Assembly (NCBI RefSeq): GCF_000196315.1
Contig: NC_014230.1
Coordinates: 1-64,000 of the forward strand
Length of the DNA stretch: 64,000 nucleotides
From: Croceibacter atlanticus HTCC2559
GTDB taxonomy: Bacteria; Bacteroidota; Bacteroidia; Flavobacteriales; Flavobacteriaceae
Direction of reading: 5' to 3'
A program made the translations under genes and the position numbers. The notes under the pieces are model-generated. The model had not been told where the DNA came from, made no database searches, and worked only from the letters and a program-made list of their open reading frames with translations. This document shows positions 1 to 37,664 of the stretch, piece by piece. Positions within the stretch are counted from its first letter, which is position 1. Each line of letters opens with the position of its first letter.

Positions 1-25982
<25,982 letters not shown>

Positions 25983-25990
25983 TATATTTG
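25983..25990 (+). promoter_or_regulatory. prfC promoter, -7 box TATATTTG
   Basis: A perfect Bacteroidota -7 element (TAnnTTTG) lies 22 bases before the prfC ATG and predicts a start near 25995 and a leader of about 18 nt. No clear -33 TTG was found at the usual distance. Confidence 0.6.
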
Positions 25991-26012
25991 CAGCTTATTT
26001 TTATAGAAGTAT

Positions 26013-27614
26013 ATGAAATTTAACGAAGAAATAGCTCGCAGAAGAACTTTTGGTATCATTTCGCATCCAGATGCGGGAAAAACTACTTTAACTGAGAAAT
26101 TACTACTTTTTGGGGGCGCCATACAAGAAGCTGGAGCTGTTAAATCTAACAAAATAAAAAAAGGTGCTACTAGTGACTTTATGGAAATTGAAAGGCAAAG
26201 AGGAATCTCTGTAGCTACGTCTGTACTTGCATTTGAGTATGATGGTATAAAAATAAATATCCTAGATACACCAGGTCACAAGGATTTTGCTGAAGATACA
26301 TTTAGAACCTTAACAGCTGTAGATAGCGTTATTGTTGTAATTGACGTTGCTAAAGGTGTTGAAGAGCAAACTGAAAAACTAGTCGAAGTTTGCAGAATGC
26401 GCAATATTCCTATAATTGTTTTCATTAACAAACTTGACCGTGAAGGTAAAGATGCCTTTGAACTTTTGGATGAAATTGAACAAAAATTAAGCTTAAAAGT
26501 AACACCGTTAAGTTTCCCTATAGGTATGGGTTATGATTTTAAAGGAATTTATAATATATGGGAAAAAAATGTAAACCTGTTTAGTGGAGATAGCAGGAAA
26601 AATATTGAGGAAACTATTGAAAATGAAGACCTTCAAAGTAGCGAGTTAGAAGAACTAATAGGTACAGATGCCGCAGAAACCTTAAGAGAAGAAATAGAAT
26701 TGGTTGAAGGTATTTACCCTAGTTTTGATAAGCAAGCTTATAATGACGCAAACTTACAACCCGTATTTTTTGGTTCTGCATTAAATAATTTTGGTGTTAG
26801 AGAGCTCTTAGACTGCTTTGTAAGTATAGCTCCTACTCCACGCGCAAAACAGAGTGACACAAGACTAGTTAAACCTGATGAAAAAGAATTTACTGGATTT
26901 GTATTTAAAATTCACGCAAATATGGATCCTAAACATAGGGACCGATTAGCATTCATAAAAATTGTTTCTGGTAAATTTGAACGAAATGTACCTTATCTTC
27001 ACGTAAGACAAGGAAAGAAATTACGATTTAGCAGTCCTAATGCCTTTTTTGCTGAAAAAAAAGAAATTGTAGATACTTCTTATCCTGGTGATATTGTAGG
27101 GTTACACGATACTGGGAATTTTAAAATAGGAGATACTCTTACCGAAGGTGAAGAGCTTAATTACAAAGGTATTCCTAGTTTCTCTCCAGAACATTTTAGG
27201 TATATAAACAATGCAGACCCTATGAAGTCTAAGCAACTTTATAAAGGAATAGATCAACTTATGGATGAAGGTGTAGCTCAATTATTTACACTTGAATTAA
27301 ATGGAAGAAAAGTAATAGGTACAGTAGGTGCATTACAGTTTGAAGTTATACAATACAGACTCGAACACGAGTATAATGCTAAATGTTCTTACGAAAATTT
27401 AAATGTATATAAGGCTTGTTGGGTTGAAGCTAAAGATCCAAAAAGTGAAGAGTTTAAAGATTTTAAACGAGTAAAATCTAAGTTTTTAGCAAAGGACAAA
27501 AGAAATCAATTAGTTTTCTTATCAGATAGTCAATTTAGCTTACAAATGACTCAACAAAAATATCCTAACGTAAAATTCCATTTTGTTTCAGAATTTGATA
27601 AAGAGTCTAAATAA
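26013..27614 (+). CDS. prfC: Peptide chain release factor 3 (RF3)
   Basis: The 533-residue product is a translational GTPase that recycles RF1 and RF2 from the ribosome after termination. The G domain shows the P-loop SHPDAGKTT (17-25), the switch DTPGH (85-89) and NKLD (139-142), all of the RF3 type; the GTPase core is followed by the EF-Tu-like domain II and the RF3-specific C-terminal domain (ALQFEVIQYRLEHEY region). Length matches the family (about 530). The ATG at 26013 follows a good promoter and gives the conserved start. It faces the DUF3467 gene, with a shared terminator between them, and diverges from the giant gene. It seems to be a single-gene transcript. Confidence 0.97.
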   Translation: MKFNEEIARRRTFGIISHPDAGKTTLTEKLLLFGGAIQEAGAVKSNKIKKGATSDFMEIERQRGISVATSVLAFEYDGIKINILDTPGHKDFAEDTFRTLTAVDSVIVVIDVAKGVEEQTEKLVEVCRMRNIPIIVFINKLDREGKDAFELLDEIEQKLSLKVTPLSFPIGMGYDFKGIYNIWEKNVNLFSGDSRKNIEETIENEDLQSSELEELIGTDAAETLREEIELVEGIYPSFDKQAYNDANLQPVFFGSALNNFGVRELLDCFVSIAPTPRAKQSDTRLVKPDEKEFTGFVFKIHANMDPKHRDRLAFIKIVSGKFERNVPYLHVRQGKKLRFSSPNAFFAEKKEIVDTSYPGDIVGLHDTGNFKIGDTLTEGEELNYKGIPSFSPEHFRYINNADPMKSKQLYKGIDQLMDEGVAQLFTLELNGRKVIGTVGALQFEVIQYRLEHEYNAKCSYENLNVYKACWVEAKDPKSEEFKDFKRVKSKFLAKDKRNQLVFLSDSQFSLQMTQQKYPNVKFHFVSEFDKESK

Positions 27615-27690
27615 TTTAAACATTAATCTTTATAAGCTAATTTAAGAGCTTAAATATTTTTAAGCAACACCAATGTAAGCTTAAACATAA

Positions 27691-27728
27691 AAACCACTTG
27701 TAAATTAATTTATACAAGTGGTTTTTTT
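27691..27728. terminator. Bidirectional terminator between prfC and the DUF3467 gene
   Basis: A 12-bp stem (aaaccacttgta with tacaagtggttt) closes a short AT loop. It is followed by seven T on the plus strand and by five T on the minus strand, so it can end both convergent transcripts. Confidence 0.88.
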
Positions 27729-27785
27729 AATACGTATAAGATAAATCTATATATGCTAATTTATTTATAATAAATACTTATTCAA

Positions 27786-28115
27786 TTAAGCTTGACCTGT
27801 TGGACCAAAATTAAGAGGCATTGGTGGTTGCTCATAATCTCTTATCTCGCCGTGAGCTTTTTCAAATCTCTTAATATTATCATTTAAAGCTTTAGCTAAT
27901 CGTTTAGCATGTTGTGGCGTTAAAATAATTCTTGATTTCACTTTACTCTTAGGAGTACCTGGCATAATATTTACAAAGTCAACTACAAATTCTGAAACAG
28001 AATGATTAATTATAGCTAAATTACTATAAGTACCTTGAGCTACTGTTTCATCTAATTCAATATTTATCTGACCCTTTTTACCTTTTGGGTTTTGTGGTTT
28101 CTTTTCGTCTGACAT
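27786..28115 (-). CDS. DUF3467 domain protein
   Basis: A 109-residue, probably cytoplasmic protein without signal or membrane segment. The lysine-rich first 18 residues are followed by the family core: INIELDE, a GTYSNLAIINHS strand, FVVDFVNIMPG and a helix IILTPQHAKRLAKALNDN. It belongs to DUF3467, a small conserved family in Bacteroidota; no biochemical role is established to my knowledge. It lies downstream of rpoC on the same strand, 170 bases away, with hairpins in between, so it may be read partly from the rpoBC transcript and partly alone. ATG start, no Shine-Dalgarno. Confidence 0.85.
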   Translation of the reverse strand: MSDEKKPQNPKGKKGQINIELDETVAQGTYSNLAIINHSVSEFVVDFVNIMPGTPKSKVKSRIILTPQHAKRLAKALNDNIKRFEKAHGEIRDYEQPPMPLNFGPTGQA

Positions 28116-28138
28116 TTTTTTGTTTTTATAAATTAAAA

Positions 28139-28217
28139 AAAGTTACTCATTTTAGTTAGTTAAATTAAAAAAAGATAAATCTTCTCTAATTAACGATTAA
28201 CTAAAATAAGTAACTTT
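28139..28217 (-). terminator. Long 20-bp inverted repeat with T-run in the DUF3467 leader
   Basis: Arms 28139-28158 and 28198-28217 match at 19 of 20 positions (aaagttactcattttagtta against its complement), with a 39-base loop. On the minus strand the second arm runs into seven T. It ends just 23 bases before the DUF3467 start codon, so it could be a second terminator or a leader control element. Confidence 0.5.
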
Positions 28218-28257
28218 CATACACTCTCACCTTAATAGGTGAGATTTATATTAAAGA

Positions 28258-28281
28258 GTTTGTCTAATTACTTAGACAAAC
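28258..28281 (-). terminator. Hairpin after rpoC
   Basis: A 10-bp perfect stem (gtttgtctaa / ttagacaaac) with a four-base loop starts 5 bases past the rpoC stop. The T-rich tail is weak (CTCTTTAATAT). A second stem ctcacct/aggtgag lies just beyond at 28226-28243. Termination may be partial. Confidence 0.6.
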
Positions 28282-28285
28282 CCTA

Positions 28286-31200
28286 TTAATTATAGTTCAC
28301 TTCAGTTTCCTGTTTAGCTTCAACCATTTCGTTCATTTCCTCTTTAGAACCTACAATAATGTTATCATAGCGACGCATACCTGTTCCTGCAGGAATTCTG
28401 TGTCCTACAATTACATTTTCTTTAAGTCCTTCTAAAGAATCTACCTTACCGCTTACTGCAGCTTCGTTTAATACTTTAGTTGTTTCTTGGAAAGAGGCAG
28501 CAGAGATAAATGACTTAGTCTGTAATGACGCTCTTGTAATACCTTGTAAGATTGGAGTAGCAGTAGCTGGCTGTGCATCTTTTGCAACAACTAGGTTCTT
28601 ATCCTCTCGTCTTAATAAGCTATTTTCGTCACGTAATTCTCTTGGAGAAACAATTTGTCCTGGCTTCAAGTTATTACTATCACCAGCATCATCAACTACT
28701 TTCATACCAAAAATAGCATCGTTCTCTTCGATAAAGTCAGACTTATGAATTAATTGGTTCTCTAAGAAAATTGTATCACCTGGATCATTAATCTTAACCT
28801 TACGCATCATTTGTCTTACAACAACTTCAAAGTGCTTATCATTAATCTTAACACCTTGTAATCGGTAAACTTCTTGAACCTCATTAACTAAGTACTGTTG
28901 TACAGCGCTTGGCCCTTTAATATTTAAGATGTCTTCCGGAGTTATAGATCCGTCTGATAATGGCATACCTGCTCTTACATAATCATTTTCTTGAACAAGA
29001 ATTTGGTTAGAAAGCTTAACTAAGTATTTCTTAACCTCACCAAGTTTAGACTCAACTATAATCTCTCTGTTACCACGTTTAATTTTACCAAAGCTAACTA
29101 CACCATCTATCTCACTAACTACAGCAGGATTAGAAGGATTACGAGCTTCGAAAAGTTCTGTTACACGTGGAAGACCTCCTGTAATATCACCTGCTTTTGC
29201 AGATTTACGAGGTATCTTAACTAAGATTTTACCAATTTTAATCTTATCACCGTCATCTACCATTATGTGAGCTCCAACTGGTAAGTTGTAAGAACGAATA
29301 ACTTCATCCTTTTTACCCATAATTAATAGCGTAGGTATCTTTTTCTTATCACGAGATTCTGTAATTACTTTTTCTTGGAAACCTGTTTGCTCATCTGTTT
29401 CAACTTGGTATGTCATACCTTGTACAAGGTTTTCATACTTAATCTTACCAGCAAATTCAGAAATAATCACACCGTTAAATGGATCCCATTGTACTAAAAC
29501 ATCGTCTTTAGAAACTTTGTCTCCTGGCTTCACAAATATTTGAGCACCATAAGGAACATTACTAGTACTTAAAACAATACCTGTCTTCTTATCTACAATC
29601 TTAATCTCTGTAGTTCTAGAGATTACAATATCAGCTTCTTCGCCTTGGTTGTTTTCTCCTTTTACCGTTTTAAGATCTTCAATTTCAGCAACACCATTAA
29701 ACTTAGCAATGTGCTTATTCTCTTCTGAAATGTTACCCGCAACACCACCAACGTGGAATGTACGTAGCGTAAGCTGTGTACCAGGTTCACCAATAGATTG
29801 TGCTGCTACAACACCTACAGCTTCACCCATTTGTACTGTTTTACCAGTAGCTAGGTTACGACCATAACATTTAACACAAATACCTTTTTTAGCTTCACAA
29901 GATAATGCAGATCTTACCTCTACACTTTCAATAGGTGCTGCTTCAATAAGCTTAGCCATAGCATCTGTAATTTCTACACCTGCTTCTACTAATACTTCTT
30001 TAGTAAGTGGGTTTATAACATCGTTTAATGCTGTACGACCAATAATTCTTTCACTTAACTTCTCAACAACTTCTTCATTTTTCTTTAATGGAGAAACTTC
30101 TACACCACGCAAGGTACCACAGTCTGTTTCGTTAATAATCACATCTTGTGATACATCAACTAAACGACGAGTTAAGTAACCAGCATCGGCTGTTTTAAGT
30201 GCTGTATCGGCAAGACCTTTACGTGCACCGTGAGTTGAGATAAAATATTCTAAAATTGAAAGACCTTCCTTAAAGTTAGAAAGAATTGGGTTTTCAATAA
30301 TTTCACCACCACCAGAGTTAGATTTTTTAGGCTTAGCCATAAGACCACGCATACCTGTTAACTGGCGAATTTGTTCTTTACTACCACGCGCTCCAGAATC
30401 TAACATCATAAATACTGAGTTAAATCCTTGCTGGTCTGTACTAATTCGGCTCATTGCCAAGTCTGTAAGGTTAGCGTTGGTAGCAGTCCATATATCAATT
30501 ACTTGGTTATAACGCTCGTTAAAGGTTATAAGACCCATATTATAGTTTCCACGGATACCTTCAACTTGCTCATTTGCCTCATCAATCATCTGTTGCTTCT
30601 CTGGCGGTATAATAATATCACCTAATGAGAATGAAAGACCACCACGGAATGCAAAGTCATAACCTAATGATTTAATTCTATCTAAGAATTGTGCCGTTTC
30701 TGGAACACTAGTTACTTTTAAAATATCACCAATAATATCTCTAAGAGCCTTCTTAGTTAATACTTGGTTTATGTAACCTGCTTTCTCAGGAACCTCCATA
30801 TTAAATATTACGCGACCAGTTGTTGTCTCAATAATTTGATTAACAAGCTCGCCTTCTTCATTAAAGTCTTTAGTTCTAACTTTAATATTTGCGTTAATAT
30901 TTAAACGTTTTTCGTTATATGCAATTACTACTTCTTCTGCAGAATAAAAAGTTAAGCCTTCACCAACAATAGGTACTTCAGGCGTATGCTTTCTTCCTTT
31001 AGTCATATAGTAAAGACCCAAGACCATATCCTGAGATGGTACCGTTACTGGTGAGCCATTTGCAGGGTTAAGAATATTATGAGAAGCCAACATTAATAAT
31101 TGAGCCTCCAAAATTGCTTCTGGTCCTAATGGTAAGTGTACTGCCATTTGATCACCATCAAAATCGGCGTTAAATGCTGTACACACCAATGGGTGTAATT

Positions 31201-32593
31201 GAATTGCTTTACCTTCAATTAATTTAGGTTGAAAAGCTTGAATACCTAAACGGTGAAGCGTAGGCGCACGGTTTAGTAATACTGGATGTCCTTTAAGTAC
31301 ATTTTCCAGAATATCCCAAACTACAGGCTCCTTTTTATCTATAATCTTCTTAGCAGATTTTACAGTCTTAACAATACCGCGCTCAATAAGCTTACGTATT
31401 ACAAAAGGCTTATAAAGTTCTGCAGCCATATTTTTTGGAAGACCACATTCAAATAACTTTAATTCTGGTCCTACAACAATAACTGAACGTGCTGAGTAAT
31501 CTACACGCTTACCAAGTAGGTTTTGACGGAAACGACCTTGCTTACCTTTCAATGAATCTGAAAGTGACTTTAAAGGACGGTTACTATCTGTCTTTACTGC
31601 TGAAGATTTTCTTGTGTTATCAAATAAAGAATCTACAGATTCCTGAAGCATACGTTTCTCATTTCTAAGAATTACTTCTGGAGCTTTAATTTCAACTAAT
31701 CTCTTAAGACGGTTATTACGTATAATAACACGACGGTAAAGATCATTTAAATCTGAAGTTGCAAAACGACCACCATCAAGAGGCACTAACGGACGTAATT
31801 CTGGTGGTATAACCGGAATTACTTTCATTATCATCCACTCTGGTTTATTTTCACGGTATTCATTAGAATCACGTAAAGCTTTTACAACCTGAAGTCTTTT
31901 TAATGCTTCTGTTTTACGTTGCTTAGAAGTTTCATTGTTAGCCTTATGACGCAATTCAAAAGAAAGTGCATCTAAATCTATACGTTGTAGTAAATCAATT
32001 AAACATTCAGCACCCATTTTGGCGATGAATTTGTTTGGATCACTATCTTCTAAGTATAAGTTTTCCTGTGGAAGAGTTTCCAGAATATTTAAGTATTCTT
32101 CTTCTGTAAGGAAATCTAATTTTTGTAACGCTTCTCCATCTTCATTCTTTGCGATACCTGGTTGTATAACTACATACCTTTCATAGTATATAATCATATC
32201 TAACTTCTTAGATGGCAATCCAAGAAGGTAACCTATTTTGTTTGGTAAAGAACGGAAGTACCAAATGTGAGCTACAGGAACAACTAAATTAATGTGTCCT
32301 ACACGATCACGACGTACTTTCTTTTCTGTAACCTCTACACCACAACGGTCACAAACAATACCTTTGTAGCGTATTCTTTTATATTTTCCACAAGCACATT
32401 CGTAATCCTTCACAGGACCAAAGATACGCTCGCAAAAAAGACCGTCTCGCTCTGGTTTGTGCGTACGGTAGTTTATAGTTTCTGGTTTTAACACCTCACC
32501 ACGCGACTCTGCCAAAATCGCTTCTGGAGAAGCTAAACCAATAGAGATTTTATTAAATCTCTTTACTGTATTCTGTTCATTATTTCTTGCCAT
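28286..32593 (-). CDS. rpoC: RNA polymerase beta' subunit
   Basis: The 1435-residue product is the largest RNA polymerase subunit and carries half the active site. Visible marks are the N-terminal zinc ribbon (CAC and CDRC cysteine pairs after KDYE), the absolutely conserved NADFDGD loop at about 475-481 whose aspartates hold the catalytic magnesium, the [14 protein letters not shown] bridge region, and the second zinc site with CxxC in GICVKCYGR. It ends in a family-typical [10 protein letters not shown] segment. It lies 98 bases downstream of rpoB and is cotranscribed with it. Length is as in other Bacteroidota (about 1430). Confidence 0.98.
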   Translation of the reverse strand: MARNNEQNTVKRFNKISIGLASPEAILAESRGEVLKPETINYRTHKPERDGLFCERIFGPVKDYECACGKYKRIRYKGIVCDRCGVEVTEKKVRRDRVGHINLVVPVAHIWYFRSLPNKIGYLLGLPSKKLDMIIYYERYVVIQPGIAKNEDGEALQKLDFLTEEEYLNILETLPQENLYLEDSDPNKFIAKMGAECLIDLLQRIDLDALSFELRHKANNETSKQRKTEALKRLQVVKALRDSNEYRENKPEWMIMKVIPVIPPELRPLVPLDGGRFATSDLNDLYRRVIIRNNRLKRLVEIKAPEVILRNEKRMLQESVDSLFDNTRKSSAVKTDSNRPLKSLSDSLKGKQGRFRQNLLGKRVDYSARSVIVVGPELKLFECGLPKNMAAELYKPFVIRKLIERGIVKTVKSAKKIIDKKEPVVWDILENVLKGHPVLLNRAPTLHRLGIQAFQPKLIEGKAIQLHPLVCTAFNADFDGDQMAVHLPLGPEAILEAQLLMLASHNILNPANGSPVTVPSQDMVLGLYYMTKGRKHTPEVPIVGEGLTFYSAEEVVIAYNEKRLNINANIKVRTKDFNEEGELVNQIIETTTGRVIFNMEVPEKAGYINQVLTKKALRDIIGDILKVTSVPETAQFLDRIKSLGYDFAFRGGLSFSLGDIIIPPEKQQMIDEANEQVEGIRGNYNMGLITFNERYNQVIDIWTATNANLTDLAMSRISTDQQGFNSVFMMLDSGARGSKEQIRQLTGMRGLMAKPKKSNSGGGEIIENPILSNFKEGLSILEYFISTHGARKGLADTALKTADAGYLTRRLVDVSQDVIINETDCGTLRGVEVSPLKKNEEVVEKLSERIIGRTALNDVINPLTKEVLVEAGVEITDAMAKLIEAAPIESVEVRSALSCEAKKGICVKCYGRNLATGKTVQMGEAVGVVAAQSIGEPGTQLTLRTFHVGGVAGNISEENKHIAKFNGVAEIEDLKTVKGENNQGEEADIVISRTTEIKIVDKKTGIVLSTSNVPYGAQIFVKPGDKVSKDDVLVQWDPFNGVIISEFAGKIKYENLVQGMTYQVETDEQTGFQEKVITESRDKKKIPTLLIMGKKDEVIRSYNLPVGAHIMVDDGDKIKIGKILVKIPRKSAKAGDITGGLPRVTELFEARNPSNPAVVSEIDGVVSFGKIKRGNREIIVESKLGEVKKYLVKLSNQILVQENDYVRAGMPLSDGSITPEDILNIKGPSAVQQYLVNEVQEVYRLQGVKINDKHFEVVVRQMMRKVKINDPGDTIFLENQLIHKSDFIEENDAIFGMKVVDDAGDSNNLKPGQIVSPRELRDENSLLRREDKNLVVAKDAQPATATPILQGITRASLQTKSFISAASFQETTKVLNEAAVSGKVDSLEGLKENVIVGHRIPAGTGMRRYDNIIVGSKEEMNEMVEAKQETEVNYN

Positions 32594-32665
32594 AATGCTA
32601 AAAATATACTTTGTTATTTTAAGTTGAGACGACCATCACGTCTCTATCATTCGAAGGTTTATAAT

Positions 32666-32685
32666 ATTCCCGCTTTCGCGGGAAT
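32666..32685 (-). other. GNRA-loop hairpin between rpoB and rpoC
   Basis: An 8-bp stem attcccgc/gcgggaat closes a GAAA tetraloop on the minus strand, only 6 bases past the rpoB stop. No T-run follows, so an mRNA stability or processing element is more likely than a terminator. Confidence 0.55.
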
Positions 32686-32691
32686 TATAAA

Positions 32692-35600
32692 TTATTCTTC
32701 GAGTCGAATATCAAGTCCTAATCCTTTTAATTCGTGCATTAACACGTTAAAAGATTCTCGCAATCCTGGTTCTGGCATTGGCTCACCTTTTACTATACTT
32801 TCGTAAGTTTTTGCTCTACCAATAACATCATCAGATTTTACTGTAAGGATCTCACGAAGAGTGCTAGATGCACCATATGCTTCAAGAGCCCAAACCTCCA
32901 TCTCACCAAAACGCTGACCACCAAATTGTGCTTTACCACCTAATGGTTGTTGTGTAATTAATGAGTAAGGACCTATAGAACGAGCGTGCATCTTATCATC
33001 TACCATGTGACCTAACTTCAACATATAGATAACACCTACTGTTGCTGGTTGATCAAAACGGTCTCCTGTACCACCATCATATAAATGTGTATGGCCAAAA
33101 CGAGGAATACCTGCTTCGTCTGTTAATTCATTTATTTGGTCTAAAGTTGCACCGTCAAAAATTGGAGTAGCAAACTTGCGTCCTAATTTTTGTCCTGCCC
33201 AACCAAGAACTGTTTCGTAAATTTGCCCGATGTTCATACGAGATGGTACACCAAGTGGGTTAAGTACGATATCTACTGGCGTTCCGTCTTCTAAGAAAGG
33301 CATATCTTCTTCACGTACAATACGTGCTACAATACCTTTGTTACCGTGACGACCTGCCATTTTATCACCAACCTTAAGCTTACGCTTTTTAGCAATATAA
33401 ATTTTTGCTAACTTGATAATACCTGCTGGCAACTCATCTCCTACAGAAATAGTAAATTTCTCACGTCTTAAGTTACCTTGTAAGTCGTTTTCCTTAATCT
33501 TATAATTATGGATTAAGTCTGCAACCATACTATTTAACTCATCATCTGTAGTCCACGTACCTTGAGTAAGGTGAGTATAATCTTCAACAGAGTTAAGCAT
33601 TTTTAAAGTATACTTCTTACCTTTTGGTAAAATGTCTTCCCCTAAATCATTCTTAACACCTTGTGCTGTTTTTCCACCTATTAGGTTAAATAACTTTTCA
33701 ACTAAAACAGCTTTAAGGTCATCAAATTTAGCGTCATACTCAACTTCAAGTCTTGCTATATCTTCTTTATCTTGTGCTCTCTTACGCTTATCTTTAATTG
33801 CTCTTTCAAACAATTTCTTATCTATTACAACACCGTTAAGAGATGGCGATGCTTTTAAAGATGCATCTTTTACATCTCCTGCTTTATCACCAAATATTGC
33901 GCGAAGTAATTTTTCTTCTGGAGTTGGATCACTTTCTCCTTTTGGAGTAATTTTTCCAATTAATATATCTCCAGGCTTAACCTCTGCACCAATACGAATC
34001 ATACCATATTCATCAAGGTCTTTAGTAGCCTCTTCTGAAACGTTTGGTATGTCATTAGTTAATTCTTCATTACCTAATTTTGTATCTCTAACATCTAAAG
34101 AATATTCATCTACGTGAATAGATGTAAATATATCTTCACGTACTACTTTTTCTGAAATTACAATTGCATCCTCAAAGTTATACCCTTTCCAAGGCATAAA
34201 GGCTACTTTCATATTTCTACCTAAAGCAAGTTCTCCAGCTTCTGTTGCATATCCTTGACAAAGTACTTGTCCTCTTTCAACACGGTCACCAACTTTTACA
34301 ATTGGCTTAAGGTTGATAGATGTACCTTGGTTAGTTTTACGGAATTTAATTAAGTTGTAAGATTTTGAATCACTATCAAAACTAACTTGACGTTCTTCTT
34401 CTGATCTATCATACTTAATAGTTACCATATTAGCATCAACATACTCTACAGTACCTGCACCTTCTGCATTAATAAGCACTCTAGAATCTGATGCTACCTG
34501 ACGCTCAAGACCTGTACCTACAATTGGAGAATCTACTCTTAATAATGGTACTGCTTGACGCATCATGTTAGATCCCATCAAGGCACGGTTTGCATCATCA
34601 TGTTCTAGGAACGGAATAAGAGATGCAGAAATAGATGATATCTGGTTTGGAGCAACATCTATATAATTTACGTTCTTAGGATCTTCCACTGGGAAATCTC
34701 CTTCAAGACGAGCAATTACACGTTCTGCCTCAATATTACCTTTATCGTCTAATGGAATGTTTGCTTGTGCAATTTTCATTCCTTCCTCTTCTTCTGCAGA
34801 AAGGTAAATTGGTGATTCATCTAAATTAATTTTACCATCATCTACTTTTCTGTATGGCGTTTCAATAAATCCTAAAGCATTTACTTTAGCATATACAGAC
34901 AAAGAAGAAATAAGACCAATGTTAGGTCCTTCTGGTGTTTCAATAGGACAAAGTCTTCCATAGTGTGTGTAGTGTACATCTCGAACTTCGAAACCTGCAC
35001 GCTCACGAGAAAGACCACCAGGTCCAAGAGCTGAAAGACGACGCTTGTGCGTTATCTCTGCTAGTGGATTGGTTTGATCCATAAATTGAGAAAGTTGGTT
35101 TGTACCAAAGAAAGAATTAATTACAGACGATAAAGTCTTTGCATTAATCAAATCTATAGGAGTAAAGACCTCGTTATCACGAACGTTCATACGCTCACGA
35201 ATAGTACGAGCCATACGTGCAAGACCAACACCAAATTGTTGTGATAATTGCTCACCTACTGTACGTACACGACGGTTAGATAAGTGATCAATATCATCAA
35301 TCTCAGCTTTTGAGTTAATTAACTCAATTAAATATTTTATGATTGTAATAATATCCTCTTTGGTAAGCACTTGCTTATCCATAGCGATATCTAAACCAAG
35401 TTTTTTGTTCATTCTATAACGACCTACCTCACCTAAGTTGTAGCGTTGGTCACTAAAGAATAGCTTATCTATAATACCACGTGCAGTTTCCTCATCTGGC
35501 GGCTCTGCATTACGTAATTGACGATAGATATGCTCAACAGCTTCTTTTTCAGAGTTTGTTGGATCTTTTTGTAGTGTATTATGAATAATTGCATAATCAC

Positions 35601-36504
35601 CAGTACTATTGTCTTCTTTATGTAAAAGAATAGTTTTAGTACCAGTCTCAAGAATTTCTTCTATGTGCTCTTTTTCTAATTCTGTATCACGGTCTAATAC
35701 AATTTCGTTTCTTTCAATTGAAACAACTTCACCAGTATCTTCATCTACGAAATCTTCATACCACGTATTTAAAACACGTGCAGCCAATTTACGGCCAAGT
35801 ACTTTTTTAAGACCAGATTTAGTAACTTTTACTTCTTCAGCTAGGTCAAATATTTCAAGAATATCTTTATCTCTTTCGAAACCTATTGCACGGAAAAGTG
35901 TTGTTACAGGTAATTTTTTCTTTCTATCGATATAAGCATACATTACGCTGTTTATATCTGTAGCAAACTCTATCCAAGATCCTTTAAAAGGAATTACTCT
36001 TGCAGAGTATAATTTAGTTCCATTGGCGTGGAAAGATTGTCCAAAGAATACACCAGGAGAACGGTGTAATTGAGAAACAACAACACGTTCTGCACCATTG
36101 ATACAAAAAGTACCACTTGGTGTCATATAAGGAATAGTACCAAGGTACACGTCCTGTACGATGGTTTCAAAATCTTCGTGTTCTGGATCTGTACAATACA
36201 ACTTAAGTCTTGCCTTAAGTGGTACACTGTATGTTAAACCGCGTTCAATACATTCTTGAATAGAATATCTTGGCGGGTCCACGAAATAATCTAAAAACTC
36301 TAATACAAATTGATTACGGGTATCCGTAATAGGGAAGTTTTCCATAAAGGTCTTGTAAAGACCTTCTGCTTCCCGCTCATCAGATTTTGTTTCCAATTGG
36401 AAGAAGTCTTGGAAAGACTGTATTTGAATATCCAAGAAATCTGGATAATCAGGTCTATTCTTCACATTTGAGAAATTCAATCTTTCAGTCTGCGTTGCTA
36501 ACAT
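32692..36504 (-). CDS. rpoB: RNA polymerase beta subunit
   Basis: The product of 1270 residues is the second large RNA polymerase subunit. The rifampicin pocket is plain to see ([16 protein letters not shown], then [20 protein letters not shown]) and carries the usual sensitive residues Asp, His and Ser, so no classical rifampicin-resistance change is present. The C-terminal part has GRHGNKG and [21 protein letters not shown], the last typical of beta. I chose the ATG at 36504 ([11 protein letters not shown]); a TTG one codon upstream is possible but less likely. It lies downstream of rplL in the L11-rpoBC superoperon, with an attenuator-like hairpin before it. Confidence 0.98.
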   Translation of the reverse strand: MLATQTERLNFSNVKNRPDYPDFLDIQIQSFQDFFQLETKSDEREAEGLYKTFMENFPITDTRNQFVLEFLDYFVDPPRYSIQECIERGLTYSVPLKARLKLYCTDPEHEDFETIVQDVYLGTIPYMTPSGTFCINGAERVVVSQLHRSPGVFFGQSFHANGTKLYSARVIPFKGSWIEFATDINSVMYAYIDRKKKLPVTTLFRAIGFERDKDILEIFDLAEEVKVTKSGLKKVLGRKLAARVLNTWYEDFVDEDTGEVVSIERNEIVLDRDTELEKEHIEEILETGTKTILLHKEDNSTGDYAIIHNTLQKDPTNSEKEAVEHIYRQLRNAEPPDEETARGIIDKLFFSDQRYNLGEVGRYRMNKKLGLDIAMDKQVLTKEDIITIIKYLIELINSKAEIDDIDHLSNRRVRTVGEQLSQQFGVGLARMARTIRERMNVRDNEVFTPIDLINAKTLSSVINSFFGTNQLSQFMDQTNPLAEITHKRRLSALGPGGLSRERAGFEVRDVHYTHYGRLCPIETPEGPNIGLISSLSVYAKVNALGFIETPYRKVDDGKINLDESPIYLSAEEEEGMKIAQANIPLDDKGNIEAERVIARLEGDFPVEDPKNVNYIDVAPNQISSISASLIPFLEHDDANRALMGSNMMRQAVPLLRVDSPIVGTGLERQVASDSRVLINAEGAGTVEYVDANMVTIKYDRSEEERQVSFDSDSKSYNLIKFRKTNQGTSINLKPIVKVGDRVERGQVLCQGYATEAGELALGRNMKVAFMPWKGYNFEDAIVISEKVVREDIFTSIHVDEYSLDVRDTKLGNEELTNDIPNVSEEATKDLDEYGMIRIGAEVKPGDILIGKITPKGESDPTPEEKLLRAIFGDKAGDVKDASLKASPSLNGVVIDKKLFERAIKDKRKRAQDKEDIARLEVEYDAKFDDLKAVLVEKLFNLIGGKTAQGVKNDLGEDILPKGKKYTLKMLNSVEDYTHLTQGTWTTDDELNSMVADLIHNYKIKENDLQGNLRREKFTISVGDELPAGIIKLAKIYIAKKRKLKVGDKMAGRHGNKGIVARIVREEDMPFLEDGTPVDIVLNPLGVPSRMNIGQIYETVLGWAGQKLGRKFATPIFDGATLDQINELTDEAGIPRFGHTHLYDGGTGDRFDQPATVGVIYMLKLGHMVDDKMHARSIGPYSLITQQPLGGKAQFGGQRFGEMEVWALEAYGASSTLREILTVKSDDVIGRAKTYESIVKGEPMPEPGLRESFNVLMHELKGLGLDIRLEE

Positions 36505-36635
36505 CAATGGACGGAATTTAGTAGCTTAGTTAAGTGCACAACTCTAGTAATGAAGCACTTATTTGGGCCAATTAAAATATATAATAGGTGCGTTAAAAAA
36601 CGCTAAATAATAGGCTGCGTATGTATACGCAAAAG

Positions 36636-36674
36636 GGTTTAGACCTTAGAGAACAAATTCTCCAGGTCTAAACC
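36636..36674 (-). terminator. Attenuator-like hairpin between rplL and rpoB
   Basis: A strong stem (ggtttagacc paired with ggtctaaacc, extended by an inner gagaa/ttctc stem) lies in the 192-base rplL-rpoB gap. On the minus strand it is followed by CCCTTTT, a short T-run. In E. coli a partial terminator between rplL and rpoB sets the ratio of ribosomal protein to polymerase; the same place and shape suggest the same job here. A small palindrome tgcgta/tacgca follows at 36616-36631. Confidence 0.65.
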
Positions 36675-36696
36675 TTTAAAATATTAGGTGGTGAGC

Positions 36697-37071
36697 TTAC
36701 TTAAGCTCAACCTCAGCTCCTGCTTCTTCTAACTGTGCTTTAAGTGCTTCAGCTTCGTCTTTAGCAATACCTTCCTTAATTGGAGATGGTGCATTATCAA
36801 CTAATTCTTTAGCGTCTTTAAGACCTGCTCCAGTTAATTCTTTTACTAATTTAACTACAGCTAATTTAGAAGCACCAGCGCCTTTAAGGATAACGTCAAA
36901 CTCAGTTTGCTCGTCTGCTCCACCAGCATCTGCACCACCACCAGCAGCAACAGCTACAGCTGCAGCAGCAGGCTCGATACCATACTCTTCTTTTAAAATA
37001 TCTGCTAACTCATTTACCTCTTTTACGGTCAAGTTAACCAATTGTTCTGCGAAATCTTTTAAATCTGCCAT
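36697..37071 (-). CDS. rplL: Ribosomal protein bL12 (L7/L12)
   Basis: A 124-residue acidic protein that forms the stalk dimers recruiting translation factors to the 50S subunit. The N-terminal dimerisation helices (residues 1-33) are followed by an Ala/Gly hinge (about 35-55) and the globular domain with [24 protein letters not shown], all standard. It follows rplJ by 56 bases and precedes the hairpin before rpoB. Confidence 0.98.
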   Translation of the reverse strand: MADLKDFAEQLVNLTVKEVNELADILKEEYGIEPAAAAVAVAAGGGADAGGADEQTEFDVILKGAGASKLAVVKLVKELTGAGLKDAKELVDNAPSPIKEGIAKDEAEALKAQLEEAGAEVELK

Positions 37072-37127
37072 TTTCTATCGTTTTAAAATGTGTTGTTTTT
37101 TATTTGAATTTTTAAGTGCGTACTTGT

Positions 37128-37661
37128 TTATCCTTCTTTTTCAGAAAGAGTCTTCAAGATTCCTGCAAGTTTACCTCCACTAGACTTAAGAGCGCTAATA
37201 ACGTTCTTAGCAGGTGATTGAAGTAAGCCGATGATATCTCCGATAACTTCTTCTTTAGATTTGATATTAACTAGTGTTTCTAGTTTATCATCTCCAACGA
37301 ATACTGCTTCTTCGATAAAAGCTCCTTTTAAAAGAGGCTTTTCACCTTTAGTTTTCTTACGGAATTCTTGTATTACCTTAGCTGGTGCATTACCAGTTTC
37401 AGATATCATTATAGATGTATTACCTTTTAAAACTTCTGAAAGTCCACCGAAATCTTTTTCAGTATTTTCCATAGCTTTAGCTAGTAATGTATTCTTAACC
37501 ACGTTCAATTTTACGTTTGCTTTAAAACAAGCACGACGTAAGTCTGATGTTGAACCAGCATTTAGCGTTGAAATATCTGCTAAATAAATGATTGAATTAT
37601 CATTTAACTGAGCGGTTAAGTCTTTTATAACTTGTCCTTTTTGTTCTCTTGTCATTGCCAT
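37128..37661 (-). CDS. rplJ: Ribosomal protein uL10
   Basis: A 177-residue protein that anchors the L12 dimers on the large subunit. The N-terminal rRNA-binding domain (MTREQKGQVIKDLTAQL; KLNVVKNTLLAKAM) and the C-terminal helix that binds L12 are visible. ATG at 37661; an in-frame ATG two codons downstream is possible. Only 3 bases separate it from rplA, so the classic L10-leader regulatory RNA before rplJ has no room here. Confidence 0.97.
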   Translation of the reverse strand: MAMTREQKGQVIKDLTAQLNDNSIIYLADISTLNAGSTSDLRRACFKANVKLNVVKNTLLAKAMENTEKDFGGLSEVLKGNTSIMISETGNAPAKVIQEFRKKTKGEKPLLKGAFIEEAVFVGDDKLETLVNIKSKEEVIGDIIGLLQSPAKNVISALKSSGGKLAGILKTLSEKEG

Positions 37662-37664
37662 AAC

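Noticed and set aside
33632-34117. Plus-strand frame of 161 codons inside rpoB
   Set aside because: Antisense to a certain essential gene with no family features.
36505-36507. TTG start for rpoB
   Set aside because: The ATG directly after it gives the usual start.
37662-37664. L10-leader regulatory RNA before rplJ
   Set aside because: Only three bases lie between rplA and rplJ, so there is no room for the leader.
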